From CAZUTK01 sp964623265 (lineage in GTDB: Bacteria; Electryoneota; B3-LCP), in NCBI GenBank assembly GCA_964623265.1, contig CAZUTK010000083.1:1-11488 (forward strand): a stretch of DNA of 11,488 nt. The letters run 5' to 3'. Every line of letters starts with the position of its first letter. The first letter of the stretch is position 1. The notes beneath the pieces are model-generated. The model did not search any database. It saw only the letters and a program-made list of their open reading frames with translations, and was not told where the DNA came from. The position numbers and the translations under genes are program-made. This document shows positions 1-7,672 of the stretch, one piece after another.

Positions 1-2941
1 GCCCGTAGTATTGAAAGGCGAAGGGCAGATCATACTGAAACACCTGATCATCCTGCGTGAACGGCACCTGTGTTCCGGGCCCCGCCGAATCCGCGCTGAT
101 TTCCACCCAATCGTATTCCGGCGTCTCCGGGGCGTCGTAAGGATCGTACGCCGAGTAGCCGTAGGCGTCGGGTCCGGTGGGGGCGTACAGAATATTGCCC
201 ACCGTGGTGAGGAATTGAACGTTCGTCTGGTAGCCTGATGCGCCGGTGACGGCAAGAGTGAAGGTCACATCGTGATCTTGGGGACAGGAAGGGGAGACCT
301 GCACATAGAACGTCCCCGACGCCTGCGCCGATGGAGCCAATGTGCCGACGTTCGCCGTAGCCGCCGTGATGGTAATATAGGGGTCTGCGCAGGAGGCTGT
401 GAACTGCACATTCGCCACCGTCGAAGTGCCGTTGTTGCGCAAATAGACTTCCATCCCTGCGGATTCGCCCGGATCCAGATTGCCGTTGTTGTTGCCGGTC
501 TCGTCGTGGACGACGAGAGAATTATAAGCGACATTCGGCGCGTGCCCGGGGATCGCAAAATTGGACGTCCAGTTGGTCGAGCCGCTCGTCGCCGTAAGCT
601 GGCAGGGGAGCGAATAGCCATCCGGCAGTCGGCTGGAGGCGCGCACCGTGAAGCCGTTGTTCGTGTGAGCGACGGCGCCCGGAGCGATGGTGCCCACGAA
701 TTCCGATCCGTCGAGTACCATCAGCATTGTAGCCAACGACGCGATGGTCAGCGTGACGTTTTCCGCCGCGGCGATCCCCACATTTCGCACGTACAGGGAT
801 AATTCTACGGTCTCACTATAATCCAGCTGCCCGTTGTTGTTTCCCAGGATGGAATCATCCACCGTCAGCGAGTCGAAGATCACATAGGGTCCCGAAGGCG
901 GGATGATCGCGGCGGTACCGTGATAGGGGCGGCAATCGTGGCCTGTCACCCAGACGTGCATCGTGCCCGGAAGCGTGAATCCCGATCCGAGATTGAACGT
1001 GATCGAACCGTTGTTGACGTAACCGGTGAACATCTGATCTTCCGCCGTGGAGTAGAGATTCACCAGCGCCCAGTCGGGATAACCTGAAACCGTCACCTGC
1101 ACGCTGTTCTGACCGATCAAAACGGCGGCTGGGAAATTGACGGTCAAGGTCTGCGGCACGTCCGTCCAGATGTCCACAGTCGGATCACCCAGAATGTTGT
1201 ACATCTCCCAGTAGCGCAGAGACTGACCGCCGCCGCCGTAGTGCTGCCAGAGATAGTACTTGCCGTAGTCGGTCATCCCCGCCACCCAGGTCAGATTCTG
1301 ATCCTGTTGCGGTGCCTGCTCATCGAAGAATCCCTCGAACATTCCCTTTTCGAGGATGTCGTCTTCATCCCAATAGGAAGTCACTGAAGAGCCCCAGAAA
1401 ACAACAGCTCCGTGAGCGGTGCGGATCCAGGTTTCGCCGAAGCATTCCTCAAATTGAAACTGCCCCGTCAGGCAGGCATGGCTGCAGACGAAGGGGTATA
1501 CCGTGTTGACCAGCGCGTTGACGTTGCTCTGACTGAACGGAGGTCCGTCCGCCCAGGAGGTGACGCTGCCGTGTCCGGAGTAAATCCCCAGCGAACGCCC
1601 CGCGTTGAAATTATCCGTTACCTGCTGTGTCGTGGCGCTGTATGTGTGACAGTAGAGGCGGGTGGAACGGTAGCCGTCCGGATCGAGATAGTGGCTGATG
1701 ACGTAGTTATGGGTGCCTTCGGAGATCGTGTAGTTGTCGTTCGAAGCCATAAACACCGCCCATTTCTCCCATTCATCATTGCCCGTCCAGCCCACCTGTT
1801 CGTAATTCAACGTCTTGTTGATCATATTCGCCAGATTGGCGTCGTTGGACGGTGAGAACCTGCCGATGCCGACATCGTTGAAGTAATCGTTTCCTTCCAG
1901 CGTGGCGTAGTAAAGATCGGTGCCCGGGTTGTTCGCACCCTGACCGACCCAGTGCGGGATCACATCGGTATCACCGACCAGCAGGACAAAATTGGGCGGT
2001 ATCTCCCAATTGTTGTAAGCATTCTGAATGTACGCCTTGATCTGCGTGTTGGTCGTCCCCGTTTGAGCCGTCGTCGCCACCGTCACATGGTAGCCTTTGT
2101 CGCGCTTCCATTGCGCGAATTCCTGCATCAGCGGAAGTCCGGCGTAGTGCGGATTCGTGATGATGAGCAGCCCGATCGGAGGGGGGATCAAATCGGGATC
2201 GTCGTAAATTCCCCCATTGAGCAAGATCTGGCTCGTCAAACGTTGGAATTGCAGGTCCGAATAGCGCATCTTCATCTGCCGGGTCAACAGCGGATCGGAA
2301 TTCTGCAGCGAAATTCGAATTTCCAGATCAGCGGTGATCTGGAGTGTGCCCCCGACGGGATCATAATCCAGGGGGTAGATCTCGACTGCGACGTAGTGAT
2401 GGCCCCGGATGTATCCTTCGTCGCTCAGCCGAGCCGGTTCGCCGATGAGATTGCCCGGCTGCCGGTACGCCTCTTCATCCAGTATGAAGGGCGCGGCTTC
2501 CCTGGCGCCGGGGATTTTTTCTACAGGGGGTTGCACAGGGAAAATCCGGTGATGAATGCCGAATTCCGTCAGTCTGCCTCGGCGTAAAATCGTCTCCCCG
2601 ATCACCAGTTCTGCGCGGGCGCCGTAGGGGATTTCTACCAGTCGACGGATAACCGGCAGCTGAGGTTTGCCGATCTCGGTGGTGAACCCCTCCCCCGCCA
2701 GCAGAATGCGGTCAAAATCGCCGCCGCGCGTAACCACGGATTCCTTGGAAAAGCCAGTCAGCGATATTTGTAGAACGACTGCATCGAAATCGCTCCGGAG
2801 GATGCGGATTTGGGGAGCTTCCTCCTGCGCCTGAATCCCGTTCAAAGGGATCCAGACGGCAGCCGCGGACAACGCCGTGCACAGCAATAGTGCCGCCGAT
2901 ACCGCGATGACGGTGTAAAAGCATCGAGCCTTGCGAGTCAT
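1..2941 (-). CDS. Secreted C25 (gingipain-type) cysteine peptidase, C-terminus cut off by window edge
   Basis: Translating the minus strand from the ATG at 2941 gives 980 uninterrupted codons that run off the left edge. Residues 1-28 form a signal peptide (basic MTRKAR, then a hydrophobic Ala/Leu stretch). A propeptide-like region follows (about 40-230, including GKPQLPVIRR and VEIPYGA). The C25 catalytic domain spans about 235-590: LVGDTDVIPHWVG, a DLYYATLEGNDYFNDVGIG segment, IYSGHGSV with catalytic His457, and CSHACLTGQF with catalytic Cys490; it closes with LGDPT at about 585. The His-Cys spacing of 33 equals that recalled for RgpB (His211/Cys244 mature numbering). Two Ig/CARDB-like repeats with NNNGxLD motifs begin near 701 and 817, and a LPFAFQYYG motif lies at the cut end. 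Known family role: secreted or surface endopeptidase. Target and secretion route are unknown; type IX secretion is only a guess because the C-terminus is missing. The start is supported by GGAGG 7 nt upstream. Confidence 0.93.
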   Translation of the reverse strand, partial: MTRKARCFYTVIAVSAALLLCTALSAAAVWIPLNGIQAQEEAPQIRILRSDFDAVVLQISLTGFSKESVVTRGGDFDRILLAGEGFTTEIGKPQLPVIRRLVEIPYGARAELVIGETILRRGRLTEFGIHHRIFPVQPPVEKIPGAREAAPFILDEEAYRQPGNLIGEPARLSDEGYIRGHHYVAVEIYPLDYDPVGGTLQITADLEIRISLQNSDPLLTRQMKMRYSDLQFQRLTSQILLNGGIYDDPDLIPPPIGLLIITNPHYAGLPLMQEFAQWKRDKGYHVTVATTAQTGTTNTQIKAYIQNAYNNWEIPPNFVLLVGDTDVIPHWVGQGANNPGTDLYYATLEGNDYFNDVGIGRFSPSNDANLANMINKTLNYEQVGWTGNDEWEKWAVFMASNDNYTISEGTHNYVISHYLDPDGYRSTRLYCHTYSATTQQVTDNFNAGRSLGIYSGHGSVTSWADGPPFSQSNVNALVNTVYPFVCSHACLTGQFQFEECFGETWIRTAHGAVVFWGSSVTSYWDEDDILEKGMFEGFFDEQAPQQDQNLTWVAGMTDYGKYYLWQHYGGGGQSLRYWEMYNILGDPTVDIWTDVPQTLTVNFPAAVLIGQNSVQVTVSGYPDWALVNLYSTAEDQMFTGYVNNGSITFNLGSGFTLPGTMHVWVTGHDCRPYHGTAAIIPPSGPYVIFDSLTVDDSILGNNNGQLDYSETVELSLYVRNVGIAAAENVTLTIASLATMLMVLDGSEFVGTIAPGAVAHTNNGFTVRASSRLPDGYSLPCQLTATSGSTNWTSNFAIPGHAPNVAYNSLVVHDETGNNNGNLDPGESAGMEVYLRNNGTSTVANVQFTASCADPYITITAATANVGTLAPSAQASGTFYVQVSPSCPQDHDVTFTLAVTGASGYQTNVQFLTTVGNILYAPTGPDAYGYSAYDPYDAPETPEYDWVEISADSAGPGTQVPFTQDDQVFQYDLPFAFQYYG

Positions 2942-2978
2942 TGTATGCCTCCATCTAAATGCGTTTATTTAACTTTAA

Positions 2979-3007
2979 AATATAACATATTTTATCAGAA
3001 ATAGCAA
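2979..3007 (-). promoter_or_regulatory. Predicted sigma70-type promoter of the C25 peptidase gene
   Basis: On the minus strand, -35 TTGCTA (3002-3007) and -10 TATATT (2979-2984) are separated by 17 nt in an AT-rich stretch. This predicts transcription starting near 2972, giving a leader of about 30 nt that ends in the GGAGG ribosome site. The peptidase can therefore be expressed apart from the MFS gene upstream. Confidence 0.6.
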
Positions 3008-3046
3008 GGGATATTTTTCACGCAGAGGAATTTTCCATCCGCTTCT

Positions 3047-4288
3047 TCAGACTCGATGCCTCAAGTCCTTGAGGAAAAACCCGAGCATCCCGCAGATTCC
3101 TCCACCGCAGCCAATGATGAGAAAGACCGTCCTGACTCCCCAGGTCTGGCAGGCGACGCCGGTGGCGGCGGAGGAGAGCGCCGTCATCCCGATCACCGTC
3201 AAATTAACCAGAGCGAAGAATCGCCCCTGCATTTGAGCCGGGATGCCCTCTTGAATCAGGGAAGACCTCGGCACCATTATTAGCGGGATGGAGAGTGAAT
3301 GAAAGATAATCGCCGCCGCCATCCAGCCGATGTCCGGCACGAAATAGAGGGGGATGAATGTGAAGCCGTCCAGGATCATTCCCGTCAGGAGCATTTTCCC
3401 TTTGGGCAGGGGGTTCCCGAAGGATCCCAGCAGCAAAGCTCCCGCCAGCATCCCGACGGCGTAGCAGACTTGTATGGCGGCGAAAGCCTGTGGTCCCAAC
3501 CCCAGTTCCGATCGAATGAAAATCGGCGTCCCTACGATGGCGGGTCCCATAATGAAGAGGTTATCCAGCGCCGTCAGCAGCAAAAGTTGACCCGACCAGG
3601 GCGCTCGCATCGTGTGACGCAAGCCTTCCAGAACGGATTTCCACGGTCGAATGGACGTTTTCCCATGCGATCCGGCGGGGAGTCGAAGAAGGAAGATGGT
3701 GATAAAGGAGACTAAAAATGCGAGCGAGTCGAAATAAAAGAGCGATGTCAAGCTGGCAACCGCCAGGATGGCGCCCGCGAAAAGAGGCCCCAGCAGCATA
3801 GCGGCGTGAGCCGATGTCTGGATCAAAGCGTTGGCGGCGAGCAGCGTGCCGGCGGGAACCAATTGCGGTACCGAGGCATCCCGCGCCGGATTGAAAAGCG
3901 CGGCGCCTGTGGAAATCAAGAACGCCGCGGCGGCAAGCTGCCAGGGGGATAGCAGATCCAATCCGAAGGCAATGGGGATATACAGCAGAACGGCGGCTCG
4001 AAGAAGATCCGCCGACATCATCAGCTTCCTGCGATCCCAGACGTCCGCCAAAACCCCTAAAAACAGCCCCAGCAGCAGGGCAGGTAGATATCCGATTGCC
4101 GTGATGATTCCCGCCAAGGACTGCGAACCGGTCATTTCCAGGATCAACCACAACAAGCCGATCTGGTAGATGGAATCGCCCGACCAGGCGATCACCTGAC
4201 CCATCCAGAGCAGGCGAAAATCGCGCGACTTCAACGGCTGAGCGATGGCGGGAGATGCAATTTTCCGCATAGTCGGATAAAGATACAT
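3047..4288 (-). CDS. Major facilitator superfamily transporter, probable drug or small-molecule exporter
   Basis: A 413-residue protein of normal MFS length with about 11-12 hydrophobic segments. The cytoplasmic loop between helices 2 and 3 carries motif A (G78-V-L-A-D-V-W-D-R-R87). A FNPARDASVPQLVP segment near 132-145 is typical of the MFS_3/EntS-like and macrolide-efflux-like branch, whose known members export siderophores or drugs in exchange for protons. The inner membrane is the expected location; the substrate cannot be read from the sequence. The start used (ATG at 4288) and the second in-frame ATG at 4270 both lack a clear Shine-Dalgarno, so the start is uncertain by six residues. 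It lies divergent from selA across about 170 nt and 105 nt upstream of the peptidase gene, which has its own promoter. I see no convincing promoter for this gene and no T-tailed terminator after it. Confidence 0.9.
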   Translation of the reverse strand: MYLYPTMRKIASPAIAQPLKSRDFRLLWMGQVIAWSGDSIYQIGLLWLILEMTGSQSLAGIITAIGYLPALLLGLFLGVLADVWDRRKLMMSADLLRAAVLLYIPIAFGLDLLSPWQLAAAAFLISTGAALFNPARDASVPQLVPAGTLLAANALIQTSAHAAMLLGPLFAGAILAVASLTSLFYFDSLAFLVSFITIFLLRLPAGSHGKTSIRPWKSVLEGLRHTMRAPWSGQLLLLTALDNLFIMGPAIVGTPIFIRSELGLGPQAFAAIQVCYAVGMLAGALLLGSFGNPLPKGKMLLTGMILDGFTFIPLYFVPDIGWMAAAIIFHSLSIPLIMVPRSSLIQEGIPAQMQGRFFALVNLTVIGMTALSSAATGVACQTWGVRTVFLIIGCGGGICGMLGFFLKDLRHRV

Positions 4289-4388
4289 TAAAAAGAGTGC
4301 GGGGAAAACAACGACTTTGATTATTTTCTATTTATTGGAAATCGAATCCTCTTTTCTGCTAATTCAAGTGCGCCGATCATAGTTCTGC

Positions 4389-4417
4389 TTGACAAATTCT
4401 TTCCAATGCGATATATT
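4389..4417 (+). promoter_or_regulatory. Predicted sigma70-type promoter of selA
   Basis: A perfect -35 TTGACA (4389-4394) and -10 TATATT (4412-4417) lie exactly 17 nt apart. Transcription should start near 4424, leaving a leader of about 36 nt before the ATG at 4460. The same -10 hexamer and spacing occur upstream of receiver E and of the C25 peptidase. Confidence 0.75.
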
Positions 4418-4459
4418 AGGGGTCAACAATAATGTTACAACGTGCAAATGAGGCGGCCT

Positions 4460-5881
4460 ATGCCCGAGGATCAAGACTTGCGCCGGCGGCTTCTGGATCA
4501 GTTGCCCGGAATGCCGCATTTGCTGAATTATCCTGAAATCAAGCGTCTGCGCGAAGATCACCCCACGCTATTCGTCAACGACATTGTACGGCGGGAGTTG
4601 GACGAGTGGCGGCGTCGAATCTTGGAGAGCCCCGAAGAACAGCTCGGTGAAATCAGCATAAATCCGGAGGAGATTGCTTCGCGGGCGGTGGATGTCATTC
4701 GCAGAGCCGTGGTGCCTTCGGTGGGGCGCGCCATCAATGCGGCGGGGGTTATCCTCCACACGGCGCTGGGCAGAGCCCCGCTCTCACCCGCCGCTCGGGA
4801 TGCCGTTTATCTGGCGCTTTCCGGATATACGACTTTAGCCATCAACCGCGAAACCGGGCGCCGCGGCGATCGGCATCTGCACACAGACAGGTTGCTTGCT
4901 CACATCACCGGCGCTGAAGCGGGTATGATCGTCAATAACAACGCCGCCGCCACCATGCTCATCCTGAATACTTTCGGCGCGGGCCGGGAAGTCATCGTCA
5001 GCCGCGGGCAGTTGGTGGAAATCGGTGGGATGTTCCGCATCCCCGATGTAATGGCGAGATCCGGGTGCAAGCTGGTCGAAGTGGGCACGACCAATCGAAC
5101 TCACCTGTGGGACTACGAAAACGCCATCACGGCGGATACGGCGCTTCTGCTTAGGGTGCACACTTCAAACTATCGGATGATCGGGTTCATCGGAGAAGTC
5201 CCTCTGGAACAGCTGGCTGAACTGGGCAGAAAGCACGGTTTGCCGGTGGTGGATGATCTGGGTTCCGGCGCATTAGTGGATTTGAGCGCCTTCGGTCTGC
5301 CCAAAGAGCCGCTGGTGCAGGAATCCGTGCGCGCCGGAGCGGATATCATCTGTTTTTCCGGGGATAAAATGTTGGGGGGACCTCAATGCGGAATTATCAT
5401 CGGAAAACGCAAATATATCGAGCAAATCAAGCGAAATCCGCTGATGAGAGCTCTGCGCTGCGATAAAATGACGTATGCCGCCGCCGAAGCCACGCTGAAA
5501 CTCTATCTCGAACCGGATAAACTTGCGCAGACTCACACCGTCCTAAGTATGGTTACAGAACCGGCGTTTTTCGTGAAAAGGCGCGCCGATCGGTTCAAAC
5601 GGGGGATCGCGAAGGAACTGGAGGGGAAAGCGGTGCTGGCGGTGGTTCCGGCTGAAACCGAGATGGGTTCCGGCAGTCTACCGGGCAGGTCCATCCCTAC
5701 ATTCGCCGTGAAGGTTACCCCGCAGCACGTAACGCCGGACGAGTTGGGGCGAAAACTTCGGCTGGGGGATCCGCCGGTATTTTGCCGCATCGCGGAAAAC
5801 GCGGTTTTGCTGGATTTCAGGACGATATTTCGGTGGGAAGAGAAGTTGCTGGGGGGATGTTTGCGAGCAGCGCTGCTGTGA
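4460..5881 (+). CDS. selA: L-seryl-tRNA(Sec) selenium transferase (SelA)
   Basis: SelA is a PLP enzyme that converts seryl-tRNA(Sec) to selenocysteinyl-tRNA(Sec) using selenophosphate, in the cytoplasm as a large homo-oligomer. The N-terminal SelA domain (about 5-40, RRRLLDQLPGMPHLLN) precedes the fold-type-I aminotransferase core: ILHTALGRAPLS, IVNNNAAATM, SRGQLVEIGGMFRIPDVM, EVGTTNRT, VVDDLGSGALVDLS, and the PLP lysine motif SGDKMLGGPQCG with Lys303. Starting at ATG 4460 gives 473 residues, close to the usual 460-470. An in-frame GTG at 4442 and ATG at 4448 would add up to six residues, but GAGG at 4450-4453 sits 6 nt before ATG 4460 and favours that start. The gene stands alone on its strand; selB, selC and selD are not in the window. 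All hallmark motifs are intact. Confidence 0.96.
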   Translation: MPEDQDLRRRLLDQLPGMPHLLNYPEIKRLREDHPTLFVNDIVRRELDEWRRRILESPEEQLGEISINPEEIASRAVDVIRRAVVPSVGRAINAAGVILHTALGRAPLSPAARDAVYLALSGYTTLAINRETGRRGDRHLHTDRLLAHITGAEAGMIVNNNAAATMLILNTFGAGREVIVSRGQLVEIGGMFRIPDVMARSGCKLVEVGTTNRTHLWDYENAITADTALLLRVHTSNYRMIGFIGEVPLEQLAELGRKHGLPVVDDLGSGALVDLSAFGLPKEPLVQESVRAGADIICFSGDKMLGGPQCGIIIGKRKYIEQIKRNPLMRALRCDKMTYAAAEATLKLYLEPDKLAQTHTVLSMVTEPAFFVKRRADRFKRGIAKELEGKAVLAVVPAETEMGSGSLPGRSIPTFAVKVTPQHVTPDELGRKLRLGDPPVFCRIAENAVLLDFRTIFRWEEKLLGGCLRAALL

Positions 5882-5891
5882 GGAGTGCGCC

Positions 5892-5930
5892 GTGAGACGG
5901 CGCCGATCGTTCAGCCGGCGGCCGTCTCAC
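5892..5930. terminator. Strong hairpin between convergent genes, probable bidirectional terminator
   Basis: A perfect 10-bp inverted repeat (GTGAGACGGC at 5892-5901, GCCGTCTCAC at 5921-5930) continues after a one-base bulge with four more GC pairs (5902-5905 with 5916-5919) around a 10-nt loop. It begins 11 nt after the selA stop, and its other arm contains the stop codon of receiver A (5927-5929). Position and strength suit transcription termination for both genes. Neither side has a T-run, so it is not a canonical intrinsic terminator; it could instead protect 3' ends. Confidence 0.5.
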
Positions 5931-6415
5931 TCGAGAAGATCTTCCGCGTATGCTTCGTGTTCTTCCTCACGGACATCCCCTTTCGCAGGAGATGTTCCAT
6001 CGTGCTGTGAATTCGCCTTATTTGCAGCGACCAATCTGTTCATCATCGCGGTGATTTCGTCTGATTTAAGCGGTTTGATCAGACATGCGTCCGGTTTGAT
6101 GCGACTCACCTGAACAATCTGTTCGTAATGCAGAAATCCGGTTATTAATATGACCGGGCTTTCCGGGTGTTTCTCTTTAATGTGAAATAGCACCGTCAAT
6201 CCGTTCATTCCAGGCATATAGATATCAATGATGGACAGGTCAGGCTGGTACTCCTGAAACAATTTCCAGGCTTCGGTACCGTTGCGCGCTTCCTGCACTC
6301 GAAAACCCGCCCGTTCGCCCAATTCCCGCAGGCGCTTGCGGACCAGCTCTTCATCATCCGCCACCAGCAGCTTATAACCTGTCTGAGATGATTGAATGTC
6401 GTTGCTCTGAATCAT
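5927..6415 (-). CDS. Single-domain response regulator A (CheY-like receiver with acidic C-terminal tail)
   Basis: A 162-residue protein from the ATG at 6415, chosen because GGGGGAAG lies 5 nt upstream; a TTG at 6430 in the same frame overlaps that site and is less likely. The receiver fold has all phosphorylation residues: Asp20-Asp21, phospho-acceptor Asp64 in IIDIYMPGMNG, Thr92 in LITGFLHYEQ and Lys114 in LIKPL. It is the most divergent of the five paralogues: the beta-5 segment reads KPDACLIKPL instead of KPDGFIIKPF, and a tail of about 35 residues rich in Glu, Asp and Ser follows the last helix. There is no DNA-binding or enzymatic output domain. It is the last gene of the minus-strand cluster, about 75 nt after receiver B, and ends in the hairpin shared with selA. 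The cognate kinase and the tail's role are unknown. Confidence 0.93.
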   Translation of the reverse strand: MIQSNDIQSSQTGYKLLVADDEELVRKRLRELGERAGFRVQEARNGTEAWKLFQEYQPDLSIIDIYMPGMNGLTVLFHIKEKHPESPVILITGFLHYEQIVQVSRIKPDACLIKPLKSDEITAMMNRLVAANKANSQHDGTSPAKGDVREEEHEAYAEDLLE

Positions 6416-6490
6416 TGCTGCTTCCCCCAATATCGTTTAATTTTAAATCGCATCCTATGAACCGTTGCTGCGCGTTCAAAGGAATTTTCG

Positions 6491-6919
6491 TCAATTGTGA
6501 AGAGTGAATGACTGCGCTGTCGCGATGTCCGATTCCGCTTGCTGTTTTTTCTTCTGAATCAATTCCAAGAGTTGATTGGCGATCCGCACCGACTGAAAAG
6601 GCTTGATGATGAATCCGTCGGGCTTGAGTATCTCCTTTGCCACCAGTTGTTCAAAATGAAGAAATCCGGTGATTAAAACAACGGAGCAATCCGCTGTGTG
6701 TTCTTTGATCATCCGAAGCAGCGCCAGACCGTTCATCCCCGGCATATAGATATCGAGGATGGCGATATCCGGTTTATATTCATTAAAGATCCGCCACCCC
6801 TCCAGCCCGTCCAATGCGACCCGCACCGAAAAACCCAATCGTTCTCCCAGCCTCTTCAAATCTCTGCAGATGACCGCTTCATCATCTACAACGAGTAATC
6901 TCCCAATTACCGCAGCCAT
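6491..6919 (-). CDS. Single-domain response regulator B (CheY-like receiver)
   Basis: A 142-residue receiver from the ATG at 6919, supported by GAGGTG 6 nt upstream; the in-frame GTG 6928 and ATG 6925 overlap or abut that site. The active site comprises Asp12-Asp13, Asp56 in ILDIYMPGMNG, Thr84 in VLITGFLHFEQ and Lys106 in IIKPFQ, numbered almost as in E. coli CheY (12, 13, 57, 87, 109). The last helix is followed by a Lys/Gln-rich stretch (ELIQKKKQQAE) and a short polar tail. No output domain is present, so it probably acts by protein-protein contact or as a phosphorelay intermediate (inference). It differs from its neighbours in starting almost directly with beta-1, without the 15-20 residue polar N-terminal extension of the others. 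Confidence 0.94.
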   Translation of the reverse strand: MAAVIGRLLVVDDEAVICRDLKRLGERLGFSVRVALDGLEGWRIFNEYKPDIAILDIYMPGMNGLALLRMIKEHTADCSVVLITGFLHFEQLVAKEILKPDGFIIKPFQSVRIANQLLELIQKKKQQAESDIATAQSFTLHN

Positions 6920-6989
6920 GATCATCACCTCATAGAAGGATGTAATAATATCGAAAGCTGTGGATTGAATTGCTTTCTTGTGCTCAGAA

Positions 6990-7017
6990 AATATATTCTA
7001 TCCCAAGCGCATTTCAC
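6990..7017 (-). promoter_or_regulatory. Possible internal promoter upstream of receiver B
   Basis: In the 187-nt gap between receivers C and B the minus strand has a -10 TATATT (6990-6995) within AGAATATATT, the same ten bases seen at the receiver E promoter, and a weaker -35 GTGAAA (7012-7017, four of six consensus bases) at 16 nt spacing. Transcription would start near 6983. It may give receivers B and A their own supply. Confidence 0.35.
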
Positions 7018-7065
7018 ACCGATTATTCCGTTTTTTCGGGATGTCGTGGATCATCCTGCGCAATA

Positions 7066-7079
7066 GGCAAGAAATTGCC
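7066..7079. other. Small hairpin after receiver C
   Basis: GGCAA and TTGCC form a 5-bp stem around a 4-nt loop, 28 nt past the receiver C stop. There is no T-run, so it is at best a weak attenuator or an mRNA 3'-end element; it could be chance. Confidence 0.2.
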
Positions 7080-7106
7080 GTTTGCACCTTAATCACAGCG
7101 CCTGTT

Positions 7107-7532
7107 TCACCCCGCAGCGACCGGGTTTTCCTTCATCAGGCGGAGCATCAGATCGGCGACCTTACTGACGTGAAAAGGCTTGATGATGAACCCATCCGGC
7201 TTGACGTTGCCTTGCTCTATCAGCTGCTCGTAGTGCAGAAATCCGGTGATCAGAATGACGGGACACCGGGGATTGATCTCTTTGATCTTGATCAACGCCT
7301 CCAGCCCGTTCCCATGCGGCATATAGATGTCCAAAAGGACGAGGTGCGGATTGAATTTCTTGAATTTTTCCAGCGCCTCCGATCCGCTGCAGGCGGTGCT
7401 GACTTCGAATCCTAATTTTTCTCCTAATTCGCGGATCTTCTGGCGTATGATCTGCTCATCGTCCGCGATCAAGAGCCGCGGACTGTCGGCACGTGCGCTC
7501 GAATCGGTTTGGATGGAAATGTTTTCGACCAT
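7107..7532 (-). CDS. Single-domain response regulator C (CheY-like receiver)
   Basis: A 141-residue receiver. The ATG at 7532 is preceded, 8 nt upstream, by AAGGAGG (7541-7547), the best ribosome site in the window, which suggests high translation. The active site is intact: Asp24-Asp25, Asp68 in LLDIYMPHGNG, Thr96 in LITGFLHYEQ, Lys118 in IIKPF. The loop after the phosphorylation site reads His-Gly-Asn-Gly, where the other four paralogues have (Gly/Arg)-Met-Asn-Gly. A polar 18-residue N-terminal extension rich in Ser and Asp precedes beta-1. There is no output domain. It is separated from the Cys-rich gene upstream by 140 nt in which I see no convincing promoter. Confidence 0.94.
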   Translation of the reverse strand: MVENISIQTDSSARADSPRLLIADDEQIIRQKIRELGEKLGFEVSTACSGSEALEKFKKFNPHLVLLDIYMPHGNGLEALIKIKEINPRCPVILITGFLHYEQLIEQGNVKPDGFIIKPFHVSKVADLMLRLMKENPVAAG

Positions 7533-7540
7533 AATATAAC

Positions 7541-7547
7541 CTCCTTA
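7541..7547 (-). promoter_or_regulatory. Near-perfect ribosome binding site of receiver C
   Basis: AAGGAGG on the minus strand lies 8 nt before ATG 7532 and is clearly stronger than the sites of receivers A, B, D and E. It implies receiver C is translated most strongly of the five (inference). Confidence 0.8.
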
Positions 7548-7634
7548 ATAGATAAGCACCAGTCCTTCGTATTCCGCTTCGTTAACAAAAATATTAAAGT
7601 CGTAATTTATTGCTCATTTTTATTCTTTAACAGC

Positions 7635-7652
7635 GGCTGGATTGAATCCGCC
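7635..7652. other. Short bulged hairpin between Cys-rich gene and receiver C
   Basis: GGC and GGAT (7635-7637, 7639-7642) pair with ATCC and GCC (7646-7652) around a 3-nt loop with a single bulged base, about 20 nt after the Cys-rich gene stops. It lacks a T-run in either direction, so terminator function is unproven. Confidence 0.25.
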
Positions 7653-7672
7653 TATGCCTGAATAAAAGCCCG

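Noticed and set aside
272..2587. Several plus-strand ORFs (272-802, 1412-1855, 1952-2587)
   Set aside because: All lie antisense to the continuous 980-codon C25 reading frame, are Arg/Val-rich and lack ribosome sites or recognisable domains.
2712..2954. Minus-strand ORF starting at the ATG 13 nt upstream of the C25 start
   Set aside because: It overlaps the C25 gene in another frame, and its product has no family features. Its ATG overlaps the ribosome site of the true gene, which has a signal peptide and full peptidase domains.
3008..3046. Terminator after the MFS gene
   Set aside because: Only a short GGAAAATTCC palindrome is present, with no stable stem and no T-run attached to one.
4289..4441. 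selC tRNA or other RNA gene between the MFS gene and selA
   Set aside because: I looked for a tRNA-like cloverleaf because selC sometimes neighbours selA. The stretch is short, AT-rich and filled by the selA promoter, with no acceptor-stem pairing.
7533..7672. Independent promoter for receiver C
   Set aside because: AT-rich hexamers occur, but no -35/-10 pair with acceptable spacing reaches a reasonable match, so none is listed.
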